A DNA stretch of 64,000 nucleotides from Acidobacteriota bacterium (GTDB lineage Bacteria > Actinomycetota > Acidimicrobiia > Acidimicrobiales > Microtrichaceae): positions 89,832 through 153,831 of the forward strand of contig QEUP01000003.1 in the NCBI GenBank assembly GCA_003577145.1. The letters are read 5' to 3'. Positions 16,022 through 23,162 of the stretch are shown here, piece after piece. The position numbers and the translations under genes are program-made. Under the pieces are notes generated by a model. The model saw only the letters and a list, made by a program, of their open reading frames with translations. It was not told the DNA's origin and did no database searches. The stretch's first letter is position 1; each line of letters begins with the position of its first letter.

Positions 16022-17473
16022 ATGCGGAAAGGAACAGTGCAGGGGGTGGCAGGTGCGACAGTCGGAGCGGCCGCGATCGCCTCTGCGGCCCTGGCGATCT
16101 ACCTGGCCGACGAGGTGCGGCGTCACCGCCTCGAGCGCAGCGTGAGGGTGTGGCGGTTGACCGCTCGAAGGGGACTCCACTTCGCCTGGGTCAAGGCACG
16201 GGGAGTGGCGGCCGACGAGGCGCGACGAGCTGAGTTGGACGAGCACTTCGCCATCCGCACTGCCGAGGACGTCGCCGCCGAGTTGGGGAACATGAAGGGT
16301 GCGATCATGAAGGCCGGTCAGATGATCAGCTTCATCGCCGAGGGACTCCCCGAAGAGGCGCGCGAGGCGCTCGCCACACTGCAAGCCGATGTGGAGCCCA
16401 TGTCGCCCAGCTTGGCCGAGCAGGTCATCCGGGAGGAACTCGGGGACGAACCCGAGCGCATCTTCCTCGACTGGGATCCGATACCCGTCGCGGCCGCCTC
16501 GATCGGCCAGGTCCACAAGTGCGTTCTGCGTGACGGCCGCGAGGTGGCGGTCAAGGTCCAGTACCCCGGGGTGGACCGGGCCATCAAGAGCGACCTGGAC
16601 AACGCCGAGATGCTCTACGGGATGTTCACCGCCTTCGCCCTCAAGGGAATGGACGTCAAGCCCATCGTCGACGAGCTGCGCGAGCGCATGGGCGAGGAGC
16701 TCGACTACCGGGTCGAGGCCGACTGCCAGACCGAGTTCGTCGAGCGTTACCGGGGTCACCCCTTCATCCGGATCCCGGCGGTCATCGGCGAGTTGTCCAG
16801 CCAGCGGGTGTTGACCTCGGAATGGGTCGAGGGCATGACCTTCTCCGAGTTCGACCGGCACGGCAGCTATGAGGCCAAGCAGCAGGCGGCGGAGATCATC
16901 TTCCGGTTCGCGCAATGCTCGATAATGCGCCACGGCGTGTTCAACGGCGACCCCCATCCGGGCAACTACCGCTTCCACCATGACGGCTCGGTGACCTTCC
17001 TGGATTTCGGGCTCGTCAAGAGGTGGAGCAAGGGTGAGCTGGAGGCGCTGTCCCCGATCCTCGACGCCATCGTGTCCGAGCGGCCTGATGCAACCATCGC
17101 CGGGATGGTCGAGGCCGGGTTCGTCGGGCGTGATCACGGCCTCGATGCCCAGGAGGTCTGGAACTACGTGAGCTCCCCCTACCGCGCCTACATCCCGGAG
17201 ACCTTCACCTTCACACCCGAGTACGTCGCCGAAGCACTGGGTCGTTATCTCGACCTTTACGGCCCCCACCAGGATGTCATCCAGCAACTGAACATGCCCC
17301 CGTCGTTCGTCATACTCGATCGGGTCGTCTGGGGTGTGAGCGCCCTCTTGGGCCGCTTGGGCGGCACCAACCGGTGGGGAGACATCCTGCGCGAGTACCT
17401 GCGGGGCAGTGCACCTTCCACCCTTCTGGGCGAGATCGAAGCAGATTGGGAACGGCACAGTTCCGAGGCGTGA
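16022..17473 (+). CDS. ABC1/UbiB/AarF family atypical kinase
   Basis: 483 residues from the ATG at 16022, which has a GGAGGGAA ribosome site. An N-terminal membrane-like helix (GVAGATVGAAAIASAALAIY) precedes the family-specific KAGQ region (GAIMKAGQMIS), the Ala-rich loop AAASIGQVHKC, the lysine VAVKVQYPG, the catalytic loop FNGDPHPGNYRF and the metal motif FLDFGL. These are the defining motifs of ABC1 kinases, which support quinone biosynthesis or membrane lipid homeostasis and act as ATPases rather than ordinary protein kinases. The organism probably uses menaquinone, so the role is not ubiquinone synthesis in the strict sense. It converges on the YgjP gene, 4 bases between stops. Confidence 0.88.
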   Translation: MRKGTVQGVAGATVGAAAIASAALAIYLADEVRRHRLERSVRVWRLTARRGLHFAWVKARGVAADEARRAELDEHFAIRTAEDVAAELGNMKGAIMKAGQMISFIAEGLPEEAREALATLQADVEPMSPSLAEQVIREELGDEPERIFLDWDPIPVAAASIGQVHKCVLRDGREVAVKVQYPGVDRAIKSDLDNAEMLYGMFTAFALKGMDVKPIVDELRERMGEELDYRVEADCQTEFVERYRGHPFIRIPAVIGELSSQRVLTSEWVEGMTFSEFDRHGSYEAKQQAAEIIFRFAQCSIMRHGVFNGDPHPGNYRFHHDGSVTFLDFGLVKRWSKGELEALSPILDAIVSERPDATIAGMVEAGFVGRDHGLDAQEVWNYVSSPYRAYIPETFTFTPEYVAEALGRYLDLYGPHQDVIQQLNMPPSFVILDRVVWGVSALLGRLGGTNRWGDILREYLRGSAPSTLLGEIEADWERHSSEA

Positions 17474-17477
17474 TGCA

Positions 17478-18038
17478 TCACCCGTCGAGCCCGCGGGCGA
17501 TCAGGAAGCCGCGGGCGCGCTCGGTCTTCGGGTAACGGCCAACCAGTGTCCAGAAGGCCTTGCTGTGGTTGGCCTCGACCAGATGGGCCAACTCGTGCAC
17601 GATGATGTAGTCCAGCACCCAGCGGGGGAACTCGGCGGTCTCGGAGCAGATCCGGATGGTGGAGTCGTCGATCGTGCAGGAACCCCAGCGGGTGGTCATG
17701 TTGTCCACCCATCGGATGTTCGCCGGCTCCGGTAGCCCGTAGCGGCGGGCCAGGCTCGCGGCCCGCTCGGGCAAGTCGATGTGTGCGGATCTCAACGACC
17801 TCTCGAAGCGACTGAGCATGTCGTTCACCCATCGCCGCTCCTCGGCGGCAGACATGGCAGCCGGAATCCGTATCTCGACCACCCCGTTGACGAGTCGAGC
17901 CTGCACGGTCTTTCGCCGGCGGGAACTGCGAATCACCTCGAACGACAGCGCCGGGAGCTCAGGCGAGCGCTGGTCGCGATCGTGCACGACCAGTGGGAGG
18001 TCCTGGAACAGTTGCAGTTGGCACGCTGGCTCCCCCAT
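17478..18038 (-). CDS. YgjP/DUF45 family metallopeptidase-like protein
   Basis: 186 residues. The zinc motif HELAH is at 148-152 followed by the third ligand region EANHSKAFW (His158), and the preceding RWGSCT (117-122) is the usual family block. The N-terminal part FEVIRSSRRRKTVQARL forms the conserved strand start. Family members are often encoded beside restriction or RNA-repair genes, but here the neighbour on the same strand is a histidine phosphatase 13 bases upstream. The substrate of this family is not settled. Confidence 0.8.
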   Translation of the reverse strand: MGEPACQLQLFQDLPLVVHDRDQRSPELPALSFEVIRSSRRRKTVQARLVNGVVEIRIPAAMSAAEERRWVNDMLSRFERSLRSAHIDLPERAASLARRYGLPEPANIRWVDNMTTRWGSCTIDDSTIRICSETAEFPRWVLDYIIVHELAHLVEANHSKAFWTLVGRYPKTERARGFLIARGLDG

Positions 18039-18051
18039 TGGCTACCCGGTT

Positions 18052-18660
18052 TCAGATCTGGGACGGAATCGTGATGTCGTCGCCGTCGAGGAGGTTGAAG
18101 CGCGCGCCCAGGACCAGCTTGTCATCGACCATGCGGACGGATCGGGCACCCAGGTTCGCCAGTCTCGGGACTTCGACACCCATCTGCCTCTCGATGGTGT
18201 AGATGACTCCGCCGTGAGTGACGACGAGAACTCTTGTCCCCCCATGATGCTCCGCGATCCGGCGAAGAGCGGGGACGGACCGTCGGCAGACCTCGGCATC
18301 GCTTTCGTAGCCCTCGGGACGGCGACCGTCCTCGAGCCAGCCCGGCCAGCGTCGCTCGATCTCATCTCGCGTCAGGCCCTGCCACGGGCCGGCGAACCGC
18401 TCCCGGAGCGCCGGTTCGAGAGCCACCGGACCGATGCCGAGCGCGTCGGCGATGACGCGAGCAGTGTCGGCCGCTCGCCGCAGATCGCTGGAGACGATCG
18501 CCTCGATGTGGTCCAGGGAGGCGGCGGCGAGCCGAGCCTGTCTTGCCCCGAGCGCGCTGAGCGGTGGATCGGCTTGGCCCTGCCATCGCTGCCCGGCGTT
18601 CCATTCCGACTGACCATGACGGACCATGAGCAGCGTGGTGATGGGTCTCGGGGCGGCCAC
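18052..18660 (-). CDS. Histidine phosphatase (phosphoglycerate mutase-like) family protein
   Basis: 202 residues with the catalytic RHG at 14-16 (LLMVRHGQSEWN), the acid residue in LRERFAGPWQGLT and the second histidine in VVTHGGVIYTIER. This matches the cofactor-dependent mutase/broad phosphatase branch such as CobC, GpgP and PhoE. The motif GLTRDEIERRWPGW is common in the phosphatase members, so a phosphatase is more likely than a mutase. The YgjP gene follows on the same strand; the MoaD-like gene is divergent with 63 bases between starts. Confidence 0.82.
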   Translation of the reverse strand: MAAPRPITTLLMVRHGQSEWNAGQRWQGQADPPLSALGARQARLAAASLDHIEAIVSSDLRRAADTARVIADALGIGPVALEPALRERFAGPWQGLTRDEIERRWPGWLEDGRRPEGYESDAEVCRRSVPALRRIAEHHGGTRVLVVTHGGVIYTIERQMGVEVPRLANLGARSVRMVDDKLVLGARFNLLDGDDITIPSQI

Positions 18661-18723
18661 GATGGCAAGCTACCAGCCGGGTACAGGTATTCTCGGCGGC
18701 CGAGACCCAGGAGGCATCACGCC

Positions 18724-18972
18724 GTGGCGACACTCCGGCTCTTTGCCCAGGCCCGTGAAGCAGCGGGGACAAGCCGTGACGACCTCAGCGGGAGCACAGT
18801 CGATGAGGTACTGGCCACGGCGTGCTCCAAGTACGGTGAGGACTTCTCCCGGGTGCTGGAGATCTCGCGCGTCTGGCTGAACGGCTACCCGGCGGACGGC
18901 AGCGACGCGGTCGCCGATGATGACGAGGTAGCCGTCCTCCCACCGGTGTCGGGCGGCGCCGAGATCTCTTAG
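18724..18972 (+). CDS. MoaD/ThiS-family ubiquitin-like sulfur carrier with C-terminal extension
   Basis: 82 residues from GTG 18724, preceded by a CAGGAGG ribosome site. The chain starts VATLRLFAQAREAAGTSRDD and has the MoaD block DDDEVAVLPPVSGG near the end. In active MoaD the GlyGly is the last pair of residues and is adenylated by MoeB; here four more residues, AEIS, follow. That would need proteolytic trimming, as in the CysO and QbsE systems, or it may be an inactive or differently used relative. No MoaE, MoeB or JAMM protease gene is next to it. The membrane-protein gene starts 2 bases after its stop. Confidence 0.75.
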   Translation: MATLRLFAQAREAAGTSRDDLSGSTVDEVLATACSKYGEDFSRVLEISRVWLNGYPADGSDAVADDDEVAVLPPVSGGAEIS

Positions 18973-18974
18973 TC

Positions 18975-19808
18975 ATGGGTGGAAGGGGCATGCGGGACGG
19001 GCGTCAGCGGTCGCGCGACAAGCGACGGGCGAAGGTGGAGCAGCGTCGCAGCTCGGCGCGCTACGCCGTCGTGTACGACATAGATGGCCCTCGCATTCGC
19101 CTCGGGGTGCTCTGGTTCCTGCTTCTCGCCGGAGCCCTGATAGCCGGTGTGCTGGTCCTGGGCGCCCTCTACGGGGCGGTCGCGGGACTCGCCGGCTGGC
19201 AGACGGCGAAGGTCTGGGCGAAGGAGGGCCGGCCCAGCGAGCCGTGGGTTGCCGCAGCCGCTGCCGGGCTGATCGGCTTCGCGGGTTCCATCGGAACCGC
19301 CACCACCGGGATGGTCATCGTCGCGGCGGTCGTCGCCGCGCTCGTTGCGGCGCTGATCCGGCACCGGGTGCTGCTCACCCGGCTCCTGAGTGCGGGGTTC
19401 ACCGTCCGGTCCGGGGTCTTCGTCGGGCTGGCTGCTGCTTCACCGACGATCGTGATGCGAATCGACATCGGTGCGTGCGTGATGCTCGTCCTGCTGGTCA
19501 GCATGTACGAGGTCGGGGACTTCCTTGTCGGCTCGGGCTCGGCGAACCCGGTCGAAGGTCCCCTGGCAGGCATCGTGGGCGTCATGGTCGTGACCTTCGC
19601 CATGAGCGTGATCCAGCCGCCGCCGTTCGACGAGCAGGCAGTCTGGCTTTTCGGGGGCATGACGGCCGCGCTCTGCCCGGTGGGCCAGCTGGCCGGCTCA
19701 GCGATCCTGCCTCGCTCGAACAGCGATGCCCGAGCCCTCCGGCGCCTCGACTCCTTGCTGGTGGCCGGCCCACTCTTCGCGGTGGCGTTGTGGAACTACA
19801 CGGGCTGA
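18975..19808 (+). CDS. Polytopic membrane protein of unknown function
   Basis: 277 residues. A very basic N-terminus (about 14 Arg/Lys in the first 30 residues) is followed by about seven hydrophobic segments from residue 43 to the end, with PPPFDEQAVWLFGGM in a loop near 215-230. I do not recognise the family. It lies 2 bases after the MoaD-like gene and is probably in the same transcript. The basic N-terminus suggests a cytosolic N-end and possible contact with nucleic acid or phospholipid. Confidence 0.65.
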   Translation: MGGRGMRDGRQRSRDKRRAKVEQRRSSARYAVVYDIDGPRIRLGVLWFLLLAGALIAGVLVLGALYGAVAGLAGWQTAKVWAKEGRPSEPWVAAAAAGLIGFAGSIGTATTGMVIVAAVVAALVAALIRHRVLLTRLLSAGFTVRSGVFVGLAAASPTIVMRIDIGACVMLVLLVSMYEVGDFLVGSGSANPVEGPLAGIVGVMVVTFAMSVIQPPPFDEQAVWLFGGMTAALCPVGQLAGSAILPRSNSDARALRRLDSLLVAGPLFAVALWNYTG

Positions 19809-19905
19809 GCCGTCGCCGACGATTGGTGGCCCTGTCGTGGTGAGGTTCGGATAGCCTCGGACCACCCATCACGGCCACCACCGAGCAACCACAGGGGTAG
19901 GACTC

Positions 19906-20442
19906 ATCGAAGATGTAGAGAAGCTCCTCGAGTCAGCCACCGAGGCTGATCTGCCGTCGCTCTCGCTGGACGACGTTCGCGGACTGCGCAACGAGTGCCA
20001 AAGGGTCGAGTCGGCGTTGTCGTACGCGCGGCGGCTGGCCCAGGGACGCCTCGACATAGTGGGAACGGAGCTCAAAGCACGTCAGGAGGGTCGGGCTCCG
20101 GCCGAGACGCGCGAGCTCATAGCCAGGCTTCCCGACATCCTTGCCGAGGGAGGACGGGGCCCGGGCCGACCACGGCCACCCCAGGACCTGGAACCGCCGG
20201 CCCTGGCTGTAGAGCTCACCGCCGAGCTCGATGAGCTGGTCAACGCCGCCCAGCTCGGGTCCCTCAAGGACCAGTCGATCGACGAGTTGAGCGCGCTGGC
20301 CGACCGGCTCTTCGCCTGGGAGCGGAGGGTCTCGGAGCAGCGTCACCGGGTCCATGACCTGATCGACGCACTGCAGGCCGAGATGAAGGTGCGTTACCAG
20401 TCCGGAGGGGCGTCGGTGGAGGACCTCCTCGGGGATCGTTGA
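19906..20442 (+). CDS. rsiG: RsiG-like anti-sigma factor homologue with c-di-GMP-binding motifs; non-canonical start
   Basis: 178 residues when read from ATC 19906. The known RsiG signature E-x3-S-x2-R-x3-Q-x3-D is exact at Glu35, Ser39, Arg42, Gln46, Asp50. A second copy, Glu139, Ser143, Arg146, His150, Asp154, has His in place of Gln. In Streptomyces, RsiG holds sigma factor WhiG when both helices clasp c-di-GMP. The pairing of two motif helices separated by a linker is reproduced here. There is no ATG, GTG or TTG between the frame's stop at 19852 and TTG 20017, and TTG 20017 encodes residue 38, which would remove Glu35. AGGGGTAGGA lies directly before the ATC, so ATC (or the adjacent CTC) is proposed as the start. 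No whiG-type gene is in the window. Confidence 0.72.
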   Translation: MEDVEKLLESATEADLPSLSLDDVRGLRNECQRVESALSYARRLAQGRLDIVGTELKARQEGRAPAETRELIARLPDILAEGGRGPGRPRPPQDLEPPALAVELTAELDELVNAAQLGSLKDQSIDELSALADRLFAWERRVSEQRHRVHDLIDALQAEMKVRYQSGGASVEDLLGDR

Positions 20443-20461
20443 CTCCTCGCCGAGTGCTCGC

Positions 20462-20499
20462 GACAGTGCTGTCACTGCTCGCGGCAGTCGCGCTACGCT
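20462..20499 (+). promoter_or_regulatory. Promoter and candidate operator of the XRE regulator
   Basis: GACAG-TG-CTGTC (20462-20473) is a 12-bp palindrome. Twenty bases after it, TACGCT (20494-20499) is a -10-like hexamer that ends 7 bases before the ATG at 20507, fitting a leaderless transcript. Autoregulation is inference from the usual habit of XRE genes. Confidence 0.4.
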
Positions 20500-20506
20500 T
20501 CACTGC

Positions 20507-20992
20507 ATGAAGGAGGAGCTCGACAAGCGCTGGCGTGACCTCGGTGAGTTCATACGGGAACAGCGCAAGGTCGGCCAGCTCTCCCTCCGCAAGCTGTCGG
20601 ACATGGCCGGTATCTCCAACCCGTACCTGTCCCAGATCGAGCGGGGCCTGCGGAAGCCCTCGGCTGAGATCCTCCAACAGATCGCCCGTGCGCTGGAGAT
20701 CTCCGCCGAGACTCTCTATGTTCGGGCCGGGATCCTCGACGAGCCCACCGAGGTGTTCGACCTGGCGGCCGAGATCCGCCGTGATCCCCATCTGGGCGAG
20801 GAGCAGAAGAAGACGTTGATCCGCATCTACGAGTCGTTCCGCAAGGAGGCAGACATCGAGGCCGGCCGATCCGCTCAGGGTTCCGACGGTGCCGGCGAAA
20901 CCGGACCCGGCCCGGAACGGGGCGTCGGCGAGGGCCCGACTGTCGGTGCCGCTGTCGTCGATTCCGAACCACCCGCTGCACCCGCCCGATGA
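20507..20992 (+). CDS. XRE-family helix-turn-helix regulator
   Basis: 161 residues. The HTH domain at about 12-70 reads GEFIREQRKVGQLSLRKLSD, AGISNPYLSQIERGLRKPS, ALEISAETLYVRAG, close in style to mycobacterial single-domain XRE regulators. Residues 75-115 (VFDLAAEIRRDPHLGEEQKK) form a helical extension probably used for dimerisation, and the last 45 residues are a disordered Gly/Pro/Ala tail. It lies 64 bases after the RsiG homologue and upstream of mshA. The regulated genes are unknown. Confidence 0.82.
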   Translation: MKEELDKRWRDLGEFIREQRKVGQLSLRKLSDMAGISNPYLSQIERGLRKPSAEILQQIARALEISAETLYVRAGILDEPTEVFDLAAEIRRDPHLGEEQKKTLIRIYESFRKEADIEAGRSAQGSDGAGETGPGPERGVGEGPTVGAAVVDSEPPAAPAR

Positions 20993-21121
20993 CCTGGTTG
21001 CGGGCGCTCCATTGGGTGAGCGGTTGGGTGCAGGCGCCGTGTGCCGCGCGAGTGAGCTGGTGAGGTTTCGGGCGGGACACCGGCGGGAATCTGTTCCCGC
21101 AGGTGGTTGTTGAGGCAGATC

Positions 21122-22336
21122 GTGCGCACCCTCGCTGTCCTGTCGATGCACACATCGCCTCTGGCCCAACCGGGTTCGGGCGACGGTGGCGGGATGAACG
21201 TGTACGTGCGCGAGCTGGTGACCGCGCTGGCTCAGGCCGGAGTCGACACCCGCGTCTACGTCCGGCGATTCGCCGCAGATCTCGACGAGGTCATCGACGT
21301 CGAGCCCGGCTTCAGGGTCGTGCAGGTGCCGGCCGGGGATCCCGCCATCGCCAAGGCCGAGTTGCACGAGGTGGTAGACGAGTACACCGAGTGGGTCTAC
21401 GAGGACCTGCGTCGCAGCGGCGACGTCGACGCCATCCATGCCAACTACTGGCTGTCGGGCCTGGCAGGTCACCGGCTCAAGCACCGTCTCGAGCTGCCGC
21501 TCATATCGACGTTCCACACGCTGGCTCGGGTCAAGGCCGAGCGCGGCGACCCGGAGCCCGCGCTGCGAGCAGCGGCCGAGCAGGAGGTGATCGGCTGTTC
21601 CGACGCCATCACCGCCTCGAGTACAGCCGAAGCTGCTCAGCTCCAGCGTCTCTACGGGGCGCAGACCGAGAGGATCGAGATCGTCCCTCCCGGCGTCGAC
21701 CACGCGTTCTTCTCGCCGGGTGATCGCCGCGGGGCTCGTCGGGCGCTGGGCCTGGGTGCTGATCCGGTCCTGCTGTTCGTGGGCCGCATTCAACCGCTGA
21801 AAGGCGTCGACGTGGCGATCTCGGCCCTCGCCGAGCTCGACGACGGTACGGCCACGCTTCTCGTCGTGGGCGGCCCCAGCGGTCCCGACGGTCACACCGA
21901 GGCGGCGCGGGCACGAGCGCTCGTCGAGGAGCTGGGGCTGGCTCGTCAGGTGCGATTCGTGCAGCCCCAGCCTCATCACCTCCTGTCGACCTATTACCGG
22001 GCGGCTGACGTCTGCCTGGTGCCGAGCCGGTCGGAGTCCTTCGGGCTGGTCGCTCTCGAGGCAGCCGCGTGCGGAGCTCCCGTGGTTGCCGCCGCGGTCG
22101 GCGGCTTGCGCACTCTCGTGGACCACGGCCGGACGGGCTTCTTGGTGGATGGGCGGGACCCGACGGTCTATGCCGCCTACGCCGCCGAGGTGCTGGGGAA
22201 CCCCTCACTGGCCGGGCAGCTCTCGGGTGAGGCAGCGGCCGTGGCGCGGCATTTCACCTGGTCGACGACGGCGGCCCGGCTCCGGCGCGTCTACGCGGAC
22301 CTGGCGGCCCGCTCGCTGGTTCTCTGCGCGGCTTGA
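21122..22336 (+). CDS. mshA: Glycosyltransferase family 4, MshA-type (D-inositol 3-phosphate glycosyltransferase)
   Basis: 404 residues from GTG 21122, which follows TTGAGGC; TTG 21107 is a possible earlier start. The N-terminal block MHTSPLAQPGSGDGGGMNVYV is the MshA signature for binding inositol phosphate and UDP-GlcNAc; later blocks are ANYWLSGLAGHRLKHR, PPGVDHAFFSPGDRRGAR, FVGRIQPLKGVDVA and the GT4 glutamates in SRSESFGLVALEAAACG. MshA makes the first intermediate of mycothiol, the actinobacterial glutathione substitute. The next gene encodes a YbjN-domain protein, the same pairing as Rv0486-Rv0487 in Mycobacterium tuberculosis, which supports the assignment. A trehalose- or phospholipid-linked GT4 would be the alternative. 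Confidence 0.82.
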   Translation: MRTLAVLSMHTSPLAQPGSGDGGGMNVYVRELVTALAQAGVDTRVYVRRFAADLDEVIDVEPGFRVVQVPAGDPAIAKAELHEVVDEYTEWVYEDLRRSGDVDAIHANYWLSGLAGHRLKHRLELPLISTFHTLARVKAERGDPEPALRAAAEQEVIGCSDAITASSTAEAAQLQRLYGAQTERIEIVPPGVDHAFFSPGDRRGARRALGLGADPVLLFVGRIQPLKGVDVAISALAELDDGTATLLVVGGPSGPDGHTEAARARALVEELGLARQVRFVQPQPHHLLSTYYRAADVCLVPSRSESFGLVALEAAACGAPVVAAAVGGLRTLVDHGRTGFLVDGRDPTVYAAYAAEVLGNPSLAGQLSGEAAAVARHFTWSTTAARLRRVYADLAARSLVLCAA

Positions 22337-22429
22337 GCGGTCGGCGGCGGTGCTCGATGTGGGGCAGTGTCGTGGCGAACCGAGCGCAGTTTGGTGAGAC
22401 GAATCCCTTGGCGCTAGAAGCTTGAGCCG

Positions 22430-22885
22430 ATGACGGACGCGGCGACGCCCGAAGAGCTGGCTACGGTGGCGCGCCTGGTCGACGTGTGGCTCGAACAACA
22501 GCTGGAGGCCAATCCCATCGTGGCCGGCGTCGAGTGTGACCACAGTGGTGACCGGGTCTGGTTCGTGAGGCTCCGGGGGGAGCAGAAGCCCAACTTCGCG
22601 GTGTGGTTCAGGCTGCGCCAGCGGACGCTTCACTTCGAGACCTACTTCACCCCTGCGCCGGAGCGAAACCAGCAGATGTTCTACGAGCACCTGCTTCGTC
22701 GCAACCTGAAGATGTACGGGGCGGCCTTCGCCATCGGCGAGGAGGACGCAGTCTTCCTCCTGGGCAGGCTGCCTGTCTCCCAGGTCGATGAGGCCGAGTT
22801 GGACCGTGTGCTCGGCTCGCTCTACGCCTACGTCGAGCAGTACTTCCGGCCGGCGCTGCGGATAGGGTTTCGCTCCCCGCCATGA
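22430..22885 (+). CDS. YbjN-domain protein
   Basis: 151 residues of alpha/beta structure: WLEQQLEANPIVAGVECDHS, WFVRLRGEQKPNFAVWFRLR, TLHFETYFTPAPERN, NLKMYGAAFAIGEEDAVFLLG, and the C-terminal helix LDRVLGSLYAYVEQYFRPAL. This is the type-III-secretion-chaperone-like YbjN fold. The product has no known enzymatic activity; YbjN proteins in other bacteria influence stress and motility. Location right after mshA is conserved in mycobacteria, which suggests a link to redox or envelope physiology, but no mechanism is known. Confidence 0.75.
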   Translation: MTDAATPEELATVARLVDVWLEQQLEANPIVAGVECDHSGDRVWFVRLRGEQKPNFAVWFRLRQRTLHFETYFTPAPERNQQMFYEHLLRRNLKMYGAAFAIGEEDAVFLLGRLPVSQVDEAELDRVLGSLYAYVEQYFRPALRIGFRSPP

Positions 22886-22899
22886 GCATCCTTCAGTCA

Positions 22900-22917
22900 T
22901 TTTCATTGATTTTCATT
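22900..22917. promoter_or_regulatory. AT-rich direct repeat TTTTCATT x2, 10 bases apart
   Basis: TTTTCATT occurs at 22900-22907 and 22910-22917, one helical turn apart, in an AT-rich island that stands out from the surrounding GC-rich DNA. It lies just after the YbjN gene and about 210 bases before the MFS gene. Read on the minus strand it is AATGAAAA repeated, reminiscent of metal-responsive boxes, but no protein can be assigned. Confidence 0.35.
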
Positions 22918-23046
22918 TATTCCCTGGCTACGGTCGCCCCCGCTGCGCGCTCCCGGGGGGCGGAGCGGTCGGTCGCCGTCGGGGAAGGGGCGCCGATCGC
23001 TCCGCCGCGCCGGGCAGGGCCGGTGGGCCCGGTCGGGTGACCCACC

Positions 23047-23154
23047 AGGAGTCGGTCATGGCAACGGCCACCGCTCGTCGTCCAATGGCAGCTCTGGTGC
23101 CCGGTCATAGGGTGGGGAGGAGTCGGTCATGGCAACGGCCACCGCTCGTCGTCC
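23047..23154 (+). repeat. 37-bp direct repeat duplicating the MFS gene's translation start region
   Basis: The same 37 bases occur at 23047-23083 and 23118-23154, offset 71 bases. Each copy holds AGGAG, GTC, ATG and the first eight codons (MATATARR). The second copy is the real start of the MFS gene. The 71-base offset is not a multiple of three, so the first copy opens a different frame. Confidence 0.85.
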
Positions 23155-23162
23155 CCCGCTGA
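23058..23162 (+). other. Upstream open reading frame of 34 codons overlapping the MFS start
   Basis: The first copy of the duplicated start region encodes MATATARRPMAALVPGHRVG and continues to a TGA at 23160-23162, running past the MFS ATG (23129) in another frame. It has the same AGGAG site as the MFS gene. It may be a chance product of the duplication, or it may compete with or couple to MFS translation. Confidence 0.4.

Noticed and set aside
15857..17458. Long open frame antisense to the ABC1-kinase gene
   Set aside because: It mirrors the codon pattern of a clearly conserved gene on the other strand and has no recognisable domain.
19913..19918. ATG at 19913 as start of the RsiG homologue
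   Set aside because: It is in another frame and followed at once by TAG.
20264..22126. Long minus-strand open frame across the RsiG, XRE and mshA genes
   Set aside because: It covers three well-supported genes on the plus strand; high GC makes such antisense frames common.
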